A stretch of 15,413 nucleotides of DNA from SKLM01 sp964514285 (GCA_964514285.1 CAZEQC010000083.1:1-15413); one strand, 5' to 3'. Shown: positions 1 to 7,015, counted from the first letter of the stretch. Made by a program: numbers and translations. The notes: a model not told the origin generated them from the sequence alone.

Positions 1-1
1 T

Positions 2-847
2 CTTCTTCAAGCCGTCTTCTTAGGCGTCCTTCAGGGTGCCACCGAATTCTTACCTGTGAGCAGCTCCGGGCATCTGGTGCTGGTCCCCTGGTTGCTTCGC
101 TGGCAACCGCCGGGGTTGGCCTTCGACACCGTGGTCCACTGGGGCACGGCCTTGGCTGTCATCATCTACTTCTGGGAGGAGTGGATCGGTCTGGTGCGCG
201 GGGCTCTTCTGTCGCTGGGGAGGATCCGCCTATTCCGCTCCCGCTCGGTGAGCGGGAGCGAGTCTGGAGCGGACGAGCCCGCTGGAGGCTTGCTGGCCTG
301 GCTCATTCTCTTAGGCACTATCCCAGGTGTCCTAGTCGGCTATTTTTTGGAGGATTTCTTCGAGCGTATGTTCGCTCGCCCCGTTGCTGCCGCGGGTTTC
401 TTGTTGGTGACGGCGATTCTGCTCACAGCCTCCGAACGCCTGGGGCGTCGCCAGCGAGGCCTGGACGAGATCGGTTGGCTGGACGCCCTGGTCATCGGGA
501 TAGGGCAGGCGCTGGCTATCTTCCCTGGTATCTCCCGCTCCGGCGCCACCATTGCGTCCGGCCTGGCACAGGGGATGAAGCGAGAGCCGGCGGCGCACTT
601 CAGTTTTCTCCTGTCGACGCCCATCATCCTCGGCGCTGGTCTCCTTAAGGTGGTGGAGTTGGCACAGACGGGGGGCCTGGAGGCCCAGGCCCTCGCTCTA
701 GCTCTTGGTTTCGTCGCCTCGGCGATGGTGGGCTTCGTCTGCGTCCATCTTCTGCTCCGCTATCTGCAGCGCCGGCGGCTCTATCCTTTCGCCGTCTACT
801 GCGCTCTCTTTGGTCTCCTCTCTTTGGTAATCTCAATGGTGCGCTAG
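2..847 (+). CDS. uppP: Undecaprenyl-diphosphatase UppP/BacA (5' end cut off by window)
   Basis: UppP is an integral membrane enzyme that dephosphorylates undecaprenyl diphosphate, recycling the lipid carrier for peptidoglycan and other envelope polymers; extra copies give bacitracin resistance. The frame is open from base 2. The family N-terminal signature LGVLQGATEFLPVSSSGHL is visible at about bases 20-76, so only a few codons and the start lie outside the window. The second signature, PGISRSGAT with its catalytic-region Arg, is near bases 524-550. Several hydrophobic segments fit the polytopic fold, and the 281 visible residues are close to full family length. An internal GTG (56) inside the first motif is not the start. 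A loop rich in Ser, Arg and Glu, followed by an acidic stretch (bases 230-285), is encoded by a perfect palindrome and looks like an insertion between membrane segments. Confidence 0.96.
   Translation, partial: LLQAVFLGVLQGATEFLPVSSSGHLVLVPWLLRWQPPGLAFDTVVHWGTALAVIIYFWEEWIGLVRGALLSLGRIRLFRSRSVSGSESGADEPAGGLLAWLILLGTIPGVLVGYFLEDFFERMFARPVAAAGFLLVTAILLTASERLGRRQRGLDEIGWLDALVIGIGQALAIFPGISRSGATIASGLAQGMKREPAAHFSFLLSTPIILGAGLLKVVELAQTGGLEAQALALALGFVASAMVGFVCVHLLLRYLQRRRLYPFAVYCALFGLLSLVISMVR
236..260. repeat. Intragenic palindrome inside uppP
   Basis: Two perfectly complementary 11-base arms (236-246 and 250-260) flank a 3-base spacer. In the uppP frame they encode a polar Arg/Ser/Gly/Glu stretch (RSRSVSGSE). 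In the +1 frame they read PLPLGERER, a peptide typical of dispersed GC-rich palindromic repeats. The element keeps the uppP frame open, as expected of a palindromic repeat tolerated in a surface loop. Whether it is a member of a dispersed family cannot be seen from one copy. Confidence 0.7.
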
Positions 848-867
848 ATCGATGGTTGTGAGAATCA

Positions 868-885
868 GCGTGGTTCCTTCCACGC
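868..885 (+). terminator. Small hairpin after uppP, possible terminator
   Basis: A perfect 6-bp stem (868-873 with 880-885) and 6-base loop begin 20 bases after the uppP stop. No T-run follows, so a role as an intrinsic terminator is only a possibility. The rest of 848-938 contains no gene that I can see. Confidence 0.25.
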
Positions 886-938
886 GGCATGTTGGAGGTC
901 CCCGATGATGTGTCAGGAGATTCCCGGCCCTGCCTATC

Positions 939-1304
939 GTGTCCGAAACGATCTGCAACAGCGCGCCCAGCGAATTCTTGGCGGAACTGGCCCTGCGCCA
1001 TCGCCAGCGTCTTGTGGATCGGAACCTGGGTATCATCGCTACCAACCTGACGCTGCTGGATGATTTCTTCGATCGGCACCCGGACACGTTTGCCTGGCAG
1101 CGGCCGAAGGCGGGACCGATCGCGTTTCCTCGGCTGCGAGACGCGGACAGCGAAGACTTCTGCGAGCGGCTGGTGAGGGAGGCCGGCGTGCTATTGCTGC
1201 CCGGCACGGTCTTCGATGATCGGGGCAACCACGTCCGCATCGGGTTTGGACGACGAGACACATCAGAGGCTTTGGGCCAACTGGAGGCCTATCTGCATCG
1301 TTAA
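939..1304 (+). pseudogene. C-terminal remnant of a PLP-dependent class I/II aminotransferase
   Basis: The frame encodes about 121 residues that read as the last third of a fold-type I aminotransferase. TICNSAPSEFLAELALRHR is followed by a small-domain segment (RPKAGPIAFPRL) and the C-terminal LVREAGVLLLPGTVF and HVRIGFGR motifs. Full-length family members have roughly 370-400 residues. The large domain with the PLP-binding lysine is missing, and only 91 bases separate this frame from uppP, so it cannot be elsewhere in the locus. The same frame has a stop at 906-908, and similarity seems to begin around 942. The GTG at 939 has no convincing Shine-Dalgarno. I read it as a 5'-deleted relic. A stable fragment with another role is possible but unsupported. 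Confidence 0.75.
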
Positions 1305-1376
1305 GGTCGCGGGAGCGCGAGGCTGTGGCGGCCCTGATCCTGCGATGATGATCCGTTTGGAGGGAGAGGAGTCGAT

Positions 1377-1697
1377 ATGGTGGTTTTGGATCTCTCTGAA
1401 GTCGCGAAACGAAGGTTGCTAGAGGGCGCCGAGGTTCGCTTCGTGCACGCCGAGACGATGACGGTGGCTTATTGGACCTTTGAGCCCGGTGTCCCTCTGC
1501 CGGCGCACGCTCACCCCCACGAGCAAGTGACGAACGTGATCGAGGGGGTCTTCGATTTGACCGTCGAGGGGAAGACCAGTCGGCTTGAAGCCGGCTCGGT
1601 AGCCGTCATCCCGCCCGACGCCCCCCATGCCGGCAGAGCTGTCACGGCTTGTCGCATCATCGACGTCTTCCATCCCGTGCGAGAGGACTATCGGTGA
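1377..1697 (+). CDS. Small single-domain cupin protein
   Basis: This 106-residue protein is a minimal cupin beta-barrel. Cupin motif 1 is visible as Gly38, His44, His46 and Gln50, with Gly57 closing it. Motif 2 is visible as Gly73, Pro79 and His84. His44, His46, Gln50 and His84 are the expected metal ligands, Gln taking the place of the more common Glu. The tail FHPVREDYR is common in stand-alone Cupin_2 proteins. A GGAGGGAGAGGAG stretch 6-19 bases before the ATG supports the start. The stop TGA overlaps the GTG of the next gene, so translation is probably coupled. Such proteins act as sugar or small-molecule isomerases, dioxygenases or ligand sensors, and the sequence does not decide which. 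Its place at the head of a sensor operon makes a ligand-binding or processing role plausible. Confidence 0.9.
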   Translation: MVVLDLSEVAKRRLLEGAEVRFVHAETMTVAYWTFEPGVPLPAHAHPHEQVTNVIEGVFDLTVEGKTSRLEAGSVAVIPPDAPHAGRAVTACRIIDVFHPVREDYR

Positions 1698-2521
1698 CCA
1701 GGATTCTCCGGGACGTCAACGTCCCCGCTATCGTATGCGCGCTGCTGTTTGCGTGTGTTCTGATGCTCTCGCCGTCCGCTTGCGCGCCCCAGCCTCTCCG
1801 CGTGACCCGAGAACCGACCTCGTTGCACGTCGTCGGCGCTGATCCGTGTGCGACGCTGATGCACGATGCAGCTGCGGCCTACGAGGAAGGTCGGCCATGG
1901 GTGACGGTGACGGCTCAGGTGCTCAACAACGCCTTGGCGGTCGAAGCCCTGCGGGAAGGGAGGGCGGACTTGGCGCTGTTGTCGTGGGGCTCTTCGGGGA
2001 CGGGCGAGCAGGCGCTGTGGATGGAACCCCTTGCCCGCGACGGCGTGGCTGTGATTGTGCATCCGGGGTCGTCCTTCTCGGAGATCGGCATGGCGGAGCT
2101 TTACGAGATCTTTCGCGGCCGTCTGCAGGAACATCAAGGGGACGTGCTGACTGTCGTGAGCCGTGAGGAAGGCTCCGGTACGCGGGCGGCCTTCGAGAGC
2201 ATTGTCCTCCAGGATGAGGGTACGACACTCAACGCTGTGGTGATGCCCTCGAGCGAGGCGATGATCGACTACGTGGCAAGCACGCCGGAAGCCATCGGCT
2301 ACGTGTCGACGCGGTGCCTGGATGGTCGGGTGCGTCCCCTGTCGGTTGAAGGTGTCCTGCCGACGGAGAGCGCGGTCGCCAACGGGCGCTATCCTCTCTG
2401 GCGAGAGCTTCACTTGGCGAGCAGCGGCGATCCCACGGGGGAAGCTCGCCAGTTCGCCCAGTGGCTGCTCCGAGGCGGTAGCGCAGCCAATTTGACGCAG
2501 GGAGCGTCTGGGAATCCGTGA
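1694..2521 (+). CDS. PstS-like extracytoplasmic solute-binding lipoprotein
   Basis: The 275-residue protein has an N-terminal signal with Arg3 and Arg6, a hydrophobic core (about residues 10-26) and a probable lipidated Cys30 in SPSAC, a loose lipobox. The mature part resembles the PstS/PBP-like phosphate-binding family. It has a lobe-1 opening (LHVVGADPCATL, about 44-55), the EGRADLALLSWG segment (88-99), and SREEGSGTRAAFE (156-168), where PstS proteins contact phosphate. The usual Gly-Ser-Thr of the first loop is replaced by Gly-Ala-Asp, so the ligand may not be phosphate. I chose the GTG at 1694 because it overlaps the cupin stop, follows a GAGAGGA element at 1681-1687 and puts the signal peptide at the N-terminus. 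No ABC permease or ATPase is nearby, and the next gene, overlapping by 4 bases, is a histidine kinase. The protein may therefore present a ligand to the kinase rather than feed a transporter. Confidence 0.85.
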   Translation: MTRILRDVNVPAIVCALLFACVLMLSPSACAPQPLRVTREPTSLHVVGADPCATLMHDAAAAYEEGRPWVTVTAQVLNNALAVEALREGRADLALLSWGSSGTGEQALWMEPLARDGVAVIVHPGSSFSEIGMAELYEIFRGRLQEHQGDVLTVVSREEGSGTRAAFESIVLQDEGTTLNAVVMPSSEAMIDYVASTPEAIGYVSTRCLDGRVRPLSVEGVLPTESAVANGRYPLWRELHLASSGDPTGEARQFAQWLLRGGSAANLTQGASGNP

Positions 2522-4272
2522 TGGCCTACCCCGTCATCCTCTTGATAGCAGCCGTCTCGTCGGCCGTCGTCGCCGTGCTGGCCTGGCGCCGTCGCCACGT
2601 AAGGTCCGCCAGGCCGTTTGCGCTGTTGATGCTGACTGTCACGGTGTGGGCCCTGGCCTACGTGTTGGAGATTGTGAGCCCCGGGTTCACGTTGAAGACC
2701 TTCTGGGTTAAGGTTCAGTATTCGAGCATCGTATGCGTTCCTGTGGCCTGGTTGGCTTTCTCCCTTGCCTATATAGGCAAGGAGCAGTGGCTGACGGGTC
2801 GTAACTTGGCTCTGCTCTCCGTCGTGCCCTTGGTCATTCTCGTGCTGATGTGGACCAATCCAGGTCATCACTTGGTGATGGAAGATTTTAGACTGGTGGA
2901 GAGCGCCGGCGGGCGGGTGTTGGCCATCGACCGTGGGCCAGTCTTCTGGTTGCACGTCATGCACGCCTATGCTCTTCTCGCGCTCGGAGTTGTCTTGTTG
3001 GTCACGGAATACCATCGGGCGGGTCCGGCTTACCGGCGTCAGACCCGCTTGTTGTTGATTGCGGCCTTGATACCCTGGGTAGGCAACCTGGTGCACGTCT
3101 TCGGCCAAGGGATTCTGTCCTATCTCGATGTCACATCCTTTCTGTTTACCATCAGCGGGCTCGTGGTTTTCTGGGGGCTCTTCCGGTTCCTGGATCTGGT
3201 GCCGGGGGCGCGCAATATCGTTGTTGAGACTATGCTCGATGGCGTGCTCGTCGTCGACTCTGAGAATCGCGTAATGGACATGAACCCGGCGGCTGAACGC
3301 ATCATCGGGATCACAAGATCGGACGCCATAGGGAAGCCAGCGAGCCAGGTTCTCGCCTCCTGGCCGAATCTGGCGGACTGTTTCCAGACACCGGCAGAGG
3401 GTCGGGCGGAGACCAGGTTCACAAGCAACAGGGACGGACGGATCTATGGCTTGTCTATCTCGCCTCTGCCCCGCAGAGGGACTGATTTCAAGGGGCATCT
3501 GGTTATGTTCCACGACGTGGCGGAGCGCGAGCGCCCCGAGGCGGCGCTTCAGCGCCGGGCTGCTGAGCTTCAGGCCCAGAATGAGGAGTTGGATGCTTTT
3601 GCCCATACTGTGGCTCACGACTTGAAGGATCCCCTGACCAGCATCGTCGGTTATGCGGAGGTCTTGGCGGATGACGAGCTGCAGACGTCGGAAGGAGATG
3701 TGCGGAAGCTGCTGGAGGCGATTTCAGCGAGTGGACGGAAGCTGGGTAGCATCATTGACGAGTTGCTTCTTCTCTCCACCGTGCGACAGATGGACGATGT
3801 GGAACGAGAGCCGCTCGACATGGACGCCATTGTGAGAGATGCGTTGCGTCGCTTGAAGGGCTTGATAGAGGACCACCAGGCTGAGATCACGCTTCCAGAT
3901 GCATGGCCCACGGCCCTGGGTTATGCTCCCTGGGTGGAGGAGGTGTGGGTCAACTACTTGAGCAATGCGATCAAGTATGGGGGGCAACCTCCCCAGATCA
4001 CGTTGGACGCGACGCAGGAGGGCTCGGAGATCTGTTTCTCGGTCAAGGATAACGGGCCAGGCCTCAGGCCGGAGGAACGACGGCAGCTCTTCACACCGTT
4101 TACCCAGCTCGATAGGAGCAGTGGGGAGGGGCATGGGTTGGGGCTTTCAATTGTGCAGCGCATTGTCAACAAGCTGGGCGGTCGAGTGGTGGTGGAAAGC
4201 TCCGTAGACAAAGGCAGTGTCTTTGGTTTCGTTCTGGACGCCGAATCGGAGGAACATCGTCGTAGGAGGTGA
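2518..4272 (+). CDS. Seven-TM PAS-domain sensor histidine kinase
   Basis: This is a membrane kinase of about 584 residues that autophosphorylates on His and passes phosphate to a response regulator. Seven hydrophobic segments lie at roughly 3-22, 33-53, 68-86, 96-113, 144-165, 178-198 and 202-222, fitting the 7TM N-terminal region of many sensor kinases. A PAS domain follows (about 232-340, MLDGVLVVDSENRVMDMNP). A short coiled stretch (about 340-358) leads to the HisKA helix with phospho-acceptor His367 in AHDLKDPL. The ATPase domain has its N-box at Asn479-Asn483, the G1 box DNGPGL at 511-516 and the G2 box GHGLGLS at 538-544. The start is GTG 2518 or ATG 2521; both overlap the previous stop, so coupling holds either way. 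No response regulator is in the window. The residue four after His367 is Asp where Asn or Thr is usual, which may lower phosphatase activity. Confidence 0.93.
   Translation: MMAYPVILLIAAVSSAVVAVLAWRRRHVRSARPFALLMLTVTVWALAYVLEIVSPGFTLKTFWVKVQYSSIVCVPVAWLAFSLAYIGKEQWLTGRNLALLSVVPLVILVLMWTNPGHHLVMEDFRLVESAGGRVLAIDRGPVFWLHVMHAYALLALGVVLLVTEYHRAGPAYRRQTRLLLIAALIPWVGNLVHVFGQGILSYLDVTSFLFTISGLVVFWGLFRFLDLVPGARNIVVETMLDGVLVVDSENRVMDMNPAAERIIGITRSDAIGKPASQVLASWPNLADCFQTPAEGRAETRFTSNRDGRIYGLSISPLPRRGTDFKGHLVMFHDVAERERPEAALQRRAAELQAQNEELDAFAHTVAHDLKDPLTSIVGYAEVLADDELQTSEGDVRKLLEAISASGRKLGSIIDELLLLSTVRQMDDVEREPLDMDAIVRDALRRLKGLIEDHQAEITLPDAWPTALGYAPWVEEVWVNYLSNAIKYGGQPPQITLDATQEGSEICFSVKDNGPGLRPEERRQLFTPFTQLDRSSGEGHGLGLSIVQRIVNKLGGRVVVESSVDKGSVFGFVLDAESEEHRRRR
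4264..4270 (+). promoter_or_regulatory. Shine-Dalgarno AGGAGGT that fixes the mutase start
   Basis: A full-consensus AGGAGGT lies 6 bases before the ATG at 4277 and overlaps the kinase stop codon (4270-4272). It argues for ATG 4277 rather than an in-frame start at 4217 that would run 56 bases into the kinase gene. Confidence 0.9.
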
Positions 4273-4276
4273 AGCG

Positions 4277-5947
4277 ATGGACGTTGAAAGAGAGGAGCTG
4301 AAGCAGGCGCGGGAACGCTGGGAGGAGACGACGCTCCAAGAGACGCTGAGCCGCTACCCGGAGCGGGCCGACGCTTTCATTACGACCTCGGGCGAGCCTG
4401 TGCAGAGGCTCTACACGCCACTGGATGTCGATGGCGAATACTCGGAGGAGTTGGGCTTCCCCGGTGAGTACCCGTTTACGCGCGGGATCCACGCCACGAT
4501 GCACCGTGGGCGGCTGTGGACGATGCGTATGTTTGCCGGATTCGGCACCGCCGAGGAGACAAACGAGCGCTTCAGATACCTGCTCGAGCAAGGCCAGACT
4601 GGCCTCTCGGTGGCCTTCGATCTGCCGACGCTGATGGGCTACGATACCGACGCGCCTGAGGCTGAGGGGGAGTTTGGGAAGTGTGGTGTGGCTGTCTCCT
4701 CGCTTCGCGACATGGAGGTGCTTTTCGACGGCATACCCTTGGATGAAGTCACTACCTCGATGACCATCAACAGCCCGGCGGCCATCATATGGGCGATGTA
4801 CATCGCCGCTGCCGAGAAGCAGGGCGTGCCGATGAAGGCCTTGGGCGGCACCATTCAGAACGACATTCTCAAGGAGTACATCGCGCAGAAGGAGTACATC
4901 TTCCCGCCGAAGCCCTCTATGCGTCTGGTCACGGATACGATCGAGTTTGGCAGTGAGAACCTACCTCGTTGGAACACCGTTTCCATTTCCGGGTATCACA
5001 TCCGCGAAGCTGGCTCAACGGCGGCGCAGGAGTTGGCCTTCACCCTGGCGGACGGCATGGCGTACGTCCGCTGGGCGCTTGATCGTGGGCTCGACGTTGA
5101 CGCCTTTGCCCCCCGACTTTCCTTCTTCTTCAACTGTCACAACGATTTCTTGGAGGAGATCGCCAAGTTCAGAGCCTCACGCCGCATCTGGGCGCGGGAG
5201 ATGCGCGAGACCTTTGGGGCGAGGAGAGAGCGCTCCTGGTGGATGCGTTTCCACACGCAGACCGCTGGATGCTCGCTGACGGCGCAGCAGCCAGAGATCA
5301 ACATCGTGCGGGTGGCGATCCAGGCGCTGGCGGCGGTGTTGGGCGGCACTCAGTCGCTACACACCAACAGTATGGATGAGGCTCTGGCGCTGCCCAGCGA
5401 GCACGCGGTCACCGTCGCCCTACGTACGCAGCAGATCATCGCCCACGAGAGTGGTGTGGCGAACACGGTCGATCCTCTGGGTGGTTCCTATGCCGTGGAG
5501 GCGCTCACCGACCGGATCGAGGAGCAGGTCTATGATTACTTCGATAGGATCGAGGCGTTGGGGGGCGTTATCCCTGCCATCGAGCATGGCTTCTTCCAGC
5601 AAGAGATCGCCAACGCAGCCTACCGTTACCAGCGAGAAATCGATGAGAGGCAGCGGGTGATGGTCGGGGTGAACGAGTATCGAGAGGATCAGCCTGCTCA
5701 GGTTCCAATCCTGCGGATGGACCCAGAAGGGTATAAGAAGCAGTGTGCCCGATTGGAGAGGGTGCGGCAGGAGCGGGACAACGGCGCGGTCGGACAGGCC
5801 CTGGATCGGCTGCGGATTGCGGCCGAGGGCACGGAAAATACCATGCCGTACATCCTGGATGCCGTGCGCGCCTACGCCACCTTACAGGAGGTCATGGACG
5901 TTTTCCGCGACGTCTTCGGGACCTACCGCGAGCCGGTGATTATCTAG
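4277..5947 (+). CDS. Large (catalytic) subunit of a B12-dependent acyl-CoA mutase, isobutyryl-CoA-mutase-like
   Basis: The 556-residue protein is the TIM-barrel subunit of the methylmalonyl-CoA mutase family, which rearranges acyl-CoA carbon skeletons with adenosylcobalamin. The family core is complete: YPFTRGIHATMHRGRLWTMR (65-84), Thr192 and Gln194 of TIQNDILKE, Asn233, and the catalytic His241 in SISGYHIREAG. Counting against the Propionibacterium enzyme with a constant offset of 3, Tyr89 is replaced by Phe86 and the carboxylate-binding Arg207 by Gln204. That pair is known from isobutyryl-CoA mutase. Ala113, where 2-hydroxyisobutyryl-CoA mutase has Asp, fits as well. The C-terminal B12-binding domain with DxHxxG is absent, so a separate small subunit must be encoded elsewhere. 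The likely reaction is isobutyryl-CoA to n-butyryl-CoA, as in valine or branched-chain metabolism. Family and subunit type are secure; the substrate is inferred. Confidence 0.93.
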   Translation: MDVEREELKQARERWEETTLQETLSRYPERADAFITTSGEPVQRLYTPLDVDGEYSEELGFPGEYPFTRGIHATMHRGRLWTMRMFAGFGTAEETNERFRYLLEQGQTGLSVAFDLPTLMGYDTDAPEAEGEFGKCGVAVSSLRDMEVLFDGIPLDEVTTSMTINSPAAIIWAMYIAAAEKQGVPMKALGGTIQNDILKEYIAQKEYIFPPKPSMRLVTDTIEFGSENLPRWNTVSISGYHIREAGSTAAQELAFTLADGMAYVRWALDRGLDVDAFAPRLSFFFNCHNDFLEEIAKFRASRRIWAREMRETFGARRERSWWMRFHTQTAGCSLTAQQPEINIVRVAIQALAAVLGGTQSLHTNSMDEALALPSEHAVTVALRTQQIIAHESGVANTVDPLGGSYAVEALTDRIEEQVYDYFDRIEALGGVIPAIEHGFFQQEIANAAYRYQREIDERQRVMVGVNEYREDQPAQVPILRMDPEGYKKQCARLERVRQERDNGAVGQALDRLRIAAEGTENTMPYILDAVRAYATLQEVMDVFRDVFGTYREPVII

Positions 5948-5979
5948 TTCCCTGGAGGCCACGGCTGTGCATCAGAGAC

Positions 5980-6022
5980 GGACGGCGGTCGTAGCCTGGG
6001 GGCTCTGGCTGACCGCCGGTCC
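5980..6022. terminator. Long hairpin between convergent genes, probable bidirectional terminator
   Basis: In the 90-base gap between the mutase stop and the pfkA stop, three stacked arm pairs can form: 5980-5983 with 6019-6022, 5984-5990 with 6011-6017, and 5993-5996 with 6007-6010. One single-base bulge (6018), one two-base bulge (5991-5992) and a 10-base loop complete it. The 15 pairs are nearly all G-C. No clear T-run flanks either side, so termination in both directions is inferred from structure and position. Confidence 0.5.
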
Positions 6023-6037
6023 GGCACCCCGATCTCT

Positions 6038-7009
6038 CTACTTGTCCATAACCGTGGACAGATCGTAGAGGGCTTTATCCAGTTCCTTCTGGTACGCCAC
6101 GGCCTCCTCCAGAGGTATGATGTGCAACTGGCTCTTGAGCCAACCGACCATCTGGCCGGACTCGCCGCTGAGCAACTGCTTGACGGCCTCTGCCCCCAGG
6201 CGGGTGGCCAGAATGCGATCGAACGCGCTCGGCGAGCCACCTCGCTGAACGTGGCCCAGTCGGGTGACGCGAACTGAGAACCCCAATTCCTCCTTGCGTT
6301 CGCGCAGTTCCTTGGCGATGTGCTCCGTGCCTGGCTTCCATCCCTCAGCCACGACGATGATGGCGTGCGCTTTGCCGCGGATGTAGGCGTCCTCGACCGT
6401 CTGGATGACTTCCTCCACCTCGGTCTCTATCTCTGGGCAGAGCACCAGCTCGGCCCCGCCGGCCAGCCCGCTCGCCAGGGCTAGATAACCTGAGTTCCGA
6501 CCCATCGTCTCAATCAAGAAGGCGCGGTTGTGCGAGGATGCCGTGTCCTTGATCTTGTCAATCGCGCCGAGGATGGTGTTCAGAGCCGTATCGACGCCGA
6601 TAGACATGTCTGTGCCGTTGATGTCGTTGTCAATGGTGCTAGGAATGCCGATGGTGGGGAAGTCCATGCGATGGAGCTCCAGGGCGCCGGTCAGCGAGCC
6701 ATTGCCCCCGATAACGATCAACCCGTCGATGTCGAAGCGGTTCAAGGTGCGCAAGGCCTTGCGCCGGCCCTGGGTCTCTCGGAACTCCGGAGCCCTCGCG
6801 GTGCCCAGGACGGTGCCCCCGCGGCCCAGAATGCCCCCTACCGATCGGGCATCCATCTCGTCGATCTCTCCTCCTACCAGGCCGGCGTAGCCGCGGTGGA
6901 TGCCCATAACCTCCAGGCCCTGGTGGATGCCCATACGTACGACGGCGCGAATGCAGGGATTGAGACCGGGATTGTCTCCGCCACTGGTGAGAACACCTAT
7001 TCGATCCAT
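6038..7009 (-). CDS. pfkA: ATP-type 6-phosphofructokinase (PfkA family)
   Basis: The 323-residue protein phosphorylates fructose 6-phosphate to fructose 1,6-bisphosphate in the cytoplasm, the committed step of glycolysis. Residue numbers match E. coli PfkA almost exactly: SGGDNPGLN at 9-17, Arg72 in GTARAPEF, the donor loop GGNGS at 101-105, catalytic STIDND at 124-129 (Asp127, Asp129), and MGRNSGYLAL and RLGHVQRGGSP further on. Gly104 predicts ATP rather than pyrophosphate as donor. Position 103, normally an Asp that helps bind Mg, is Asn here. The length equals that of the short bacterial ATP-PFKs. The start is supported by AGGAGG at 7016-7021. It lies 90 bases downstream of a PPi-type paralog on the same strand, so the two are probably co-transcribed. 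Confidence 0.95.
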   Translation of the reverse strand: MDRIGVLTSGGDNPGLNPCIRAVVRMGIHQGLEVMGIHRGYAGLVGGEIDEMDARSVGGILGRGGTVLGTARAPEFRETQGRRKALRTLNRFDIDGLIVIGGNGSLTGALELHRMDFPTIGIPSTIDNDINGTDMSIGVDTALNTILGAIDKIKDTASSHNRAFLIETMGRNSGYLALASGLAGGAELVLCPEIETEVEEVIQTVEDAYIRGKAHAIIVVAEGWKPGTEHIAKELRERKEELGFSVRVTRLGHVQRGGSPSAFDRILATRLGAEAVKQLLSGESGQMVGWLKSQLHIIPLEEAVAYQKELDKALYDLSTVMDK

Positions 7010-7015
7010 GGAAGG

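Noticed and set aside
1216..1422. 68-residue + strand frame bridging the aminotransferase remnant and the cupin
   Set aside because: It overlaps both in another frame and shows no motif or ribosome binding site.
1649..1693. Earlier start of the binding protein inside the cupin gene
   Set aside because: It would bury the signal peptide behind 15 basic residues, and the GTG at 1694 has the overlap and ribosome binding site expected.
2410..3618. 402-residue open frame on the - strand across the binding-protein end and kinase
   Set aside because: It lies opposite two well-supported genes. Its composition (heavy in His, Gln, Arg, Asp, Pro) is that of an antisense frame in GC-rich DNA, and it has no domain or ribosome binding site.
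4217..4276. N-terminal extension of the mutase into the kinase gene
   Set aside because: The consensus Shine-Dalgarno at 4264-4270 points to ATG 4277, and the added residues come from kinase codons in another frame.
4277..5947. Naming the gene methylmalonyl-CoA mutase (mutA/mcmA)
   Set aside because: Phe86 and Gln204 replace the Tyr and Arg expected for a methylmalonyl-CoA enzyme, so the narrower name was not used.
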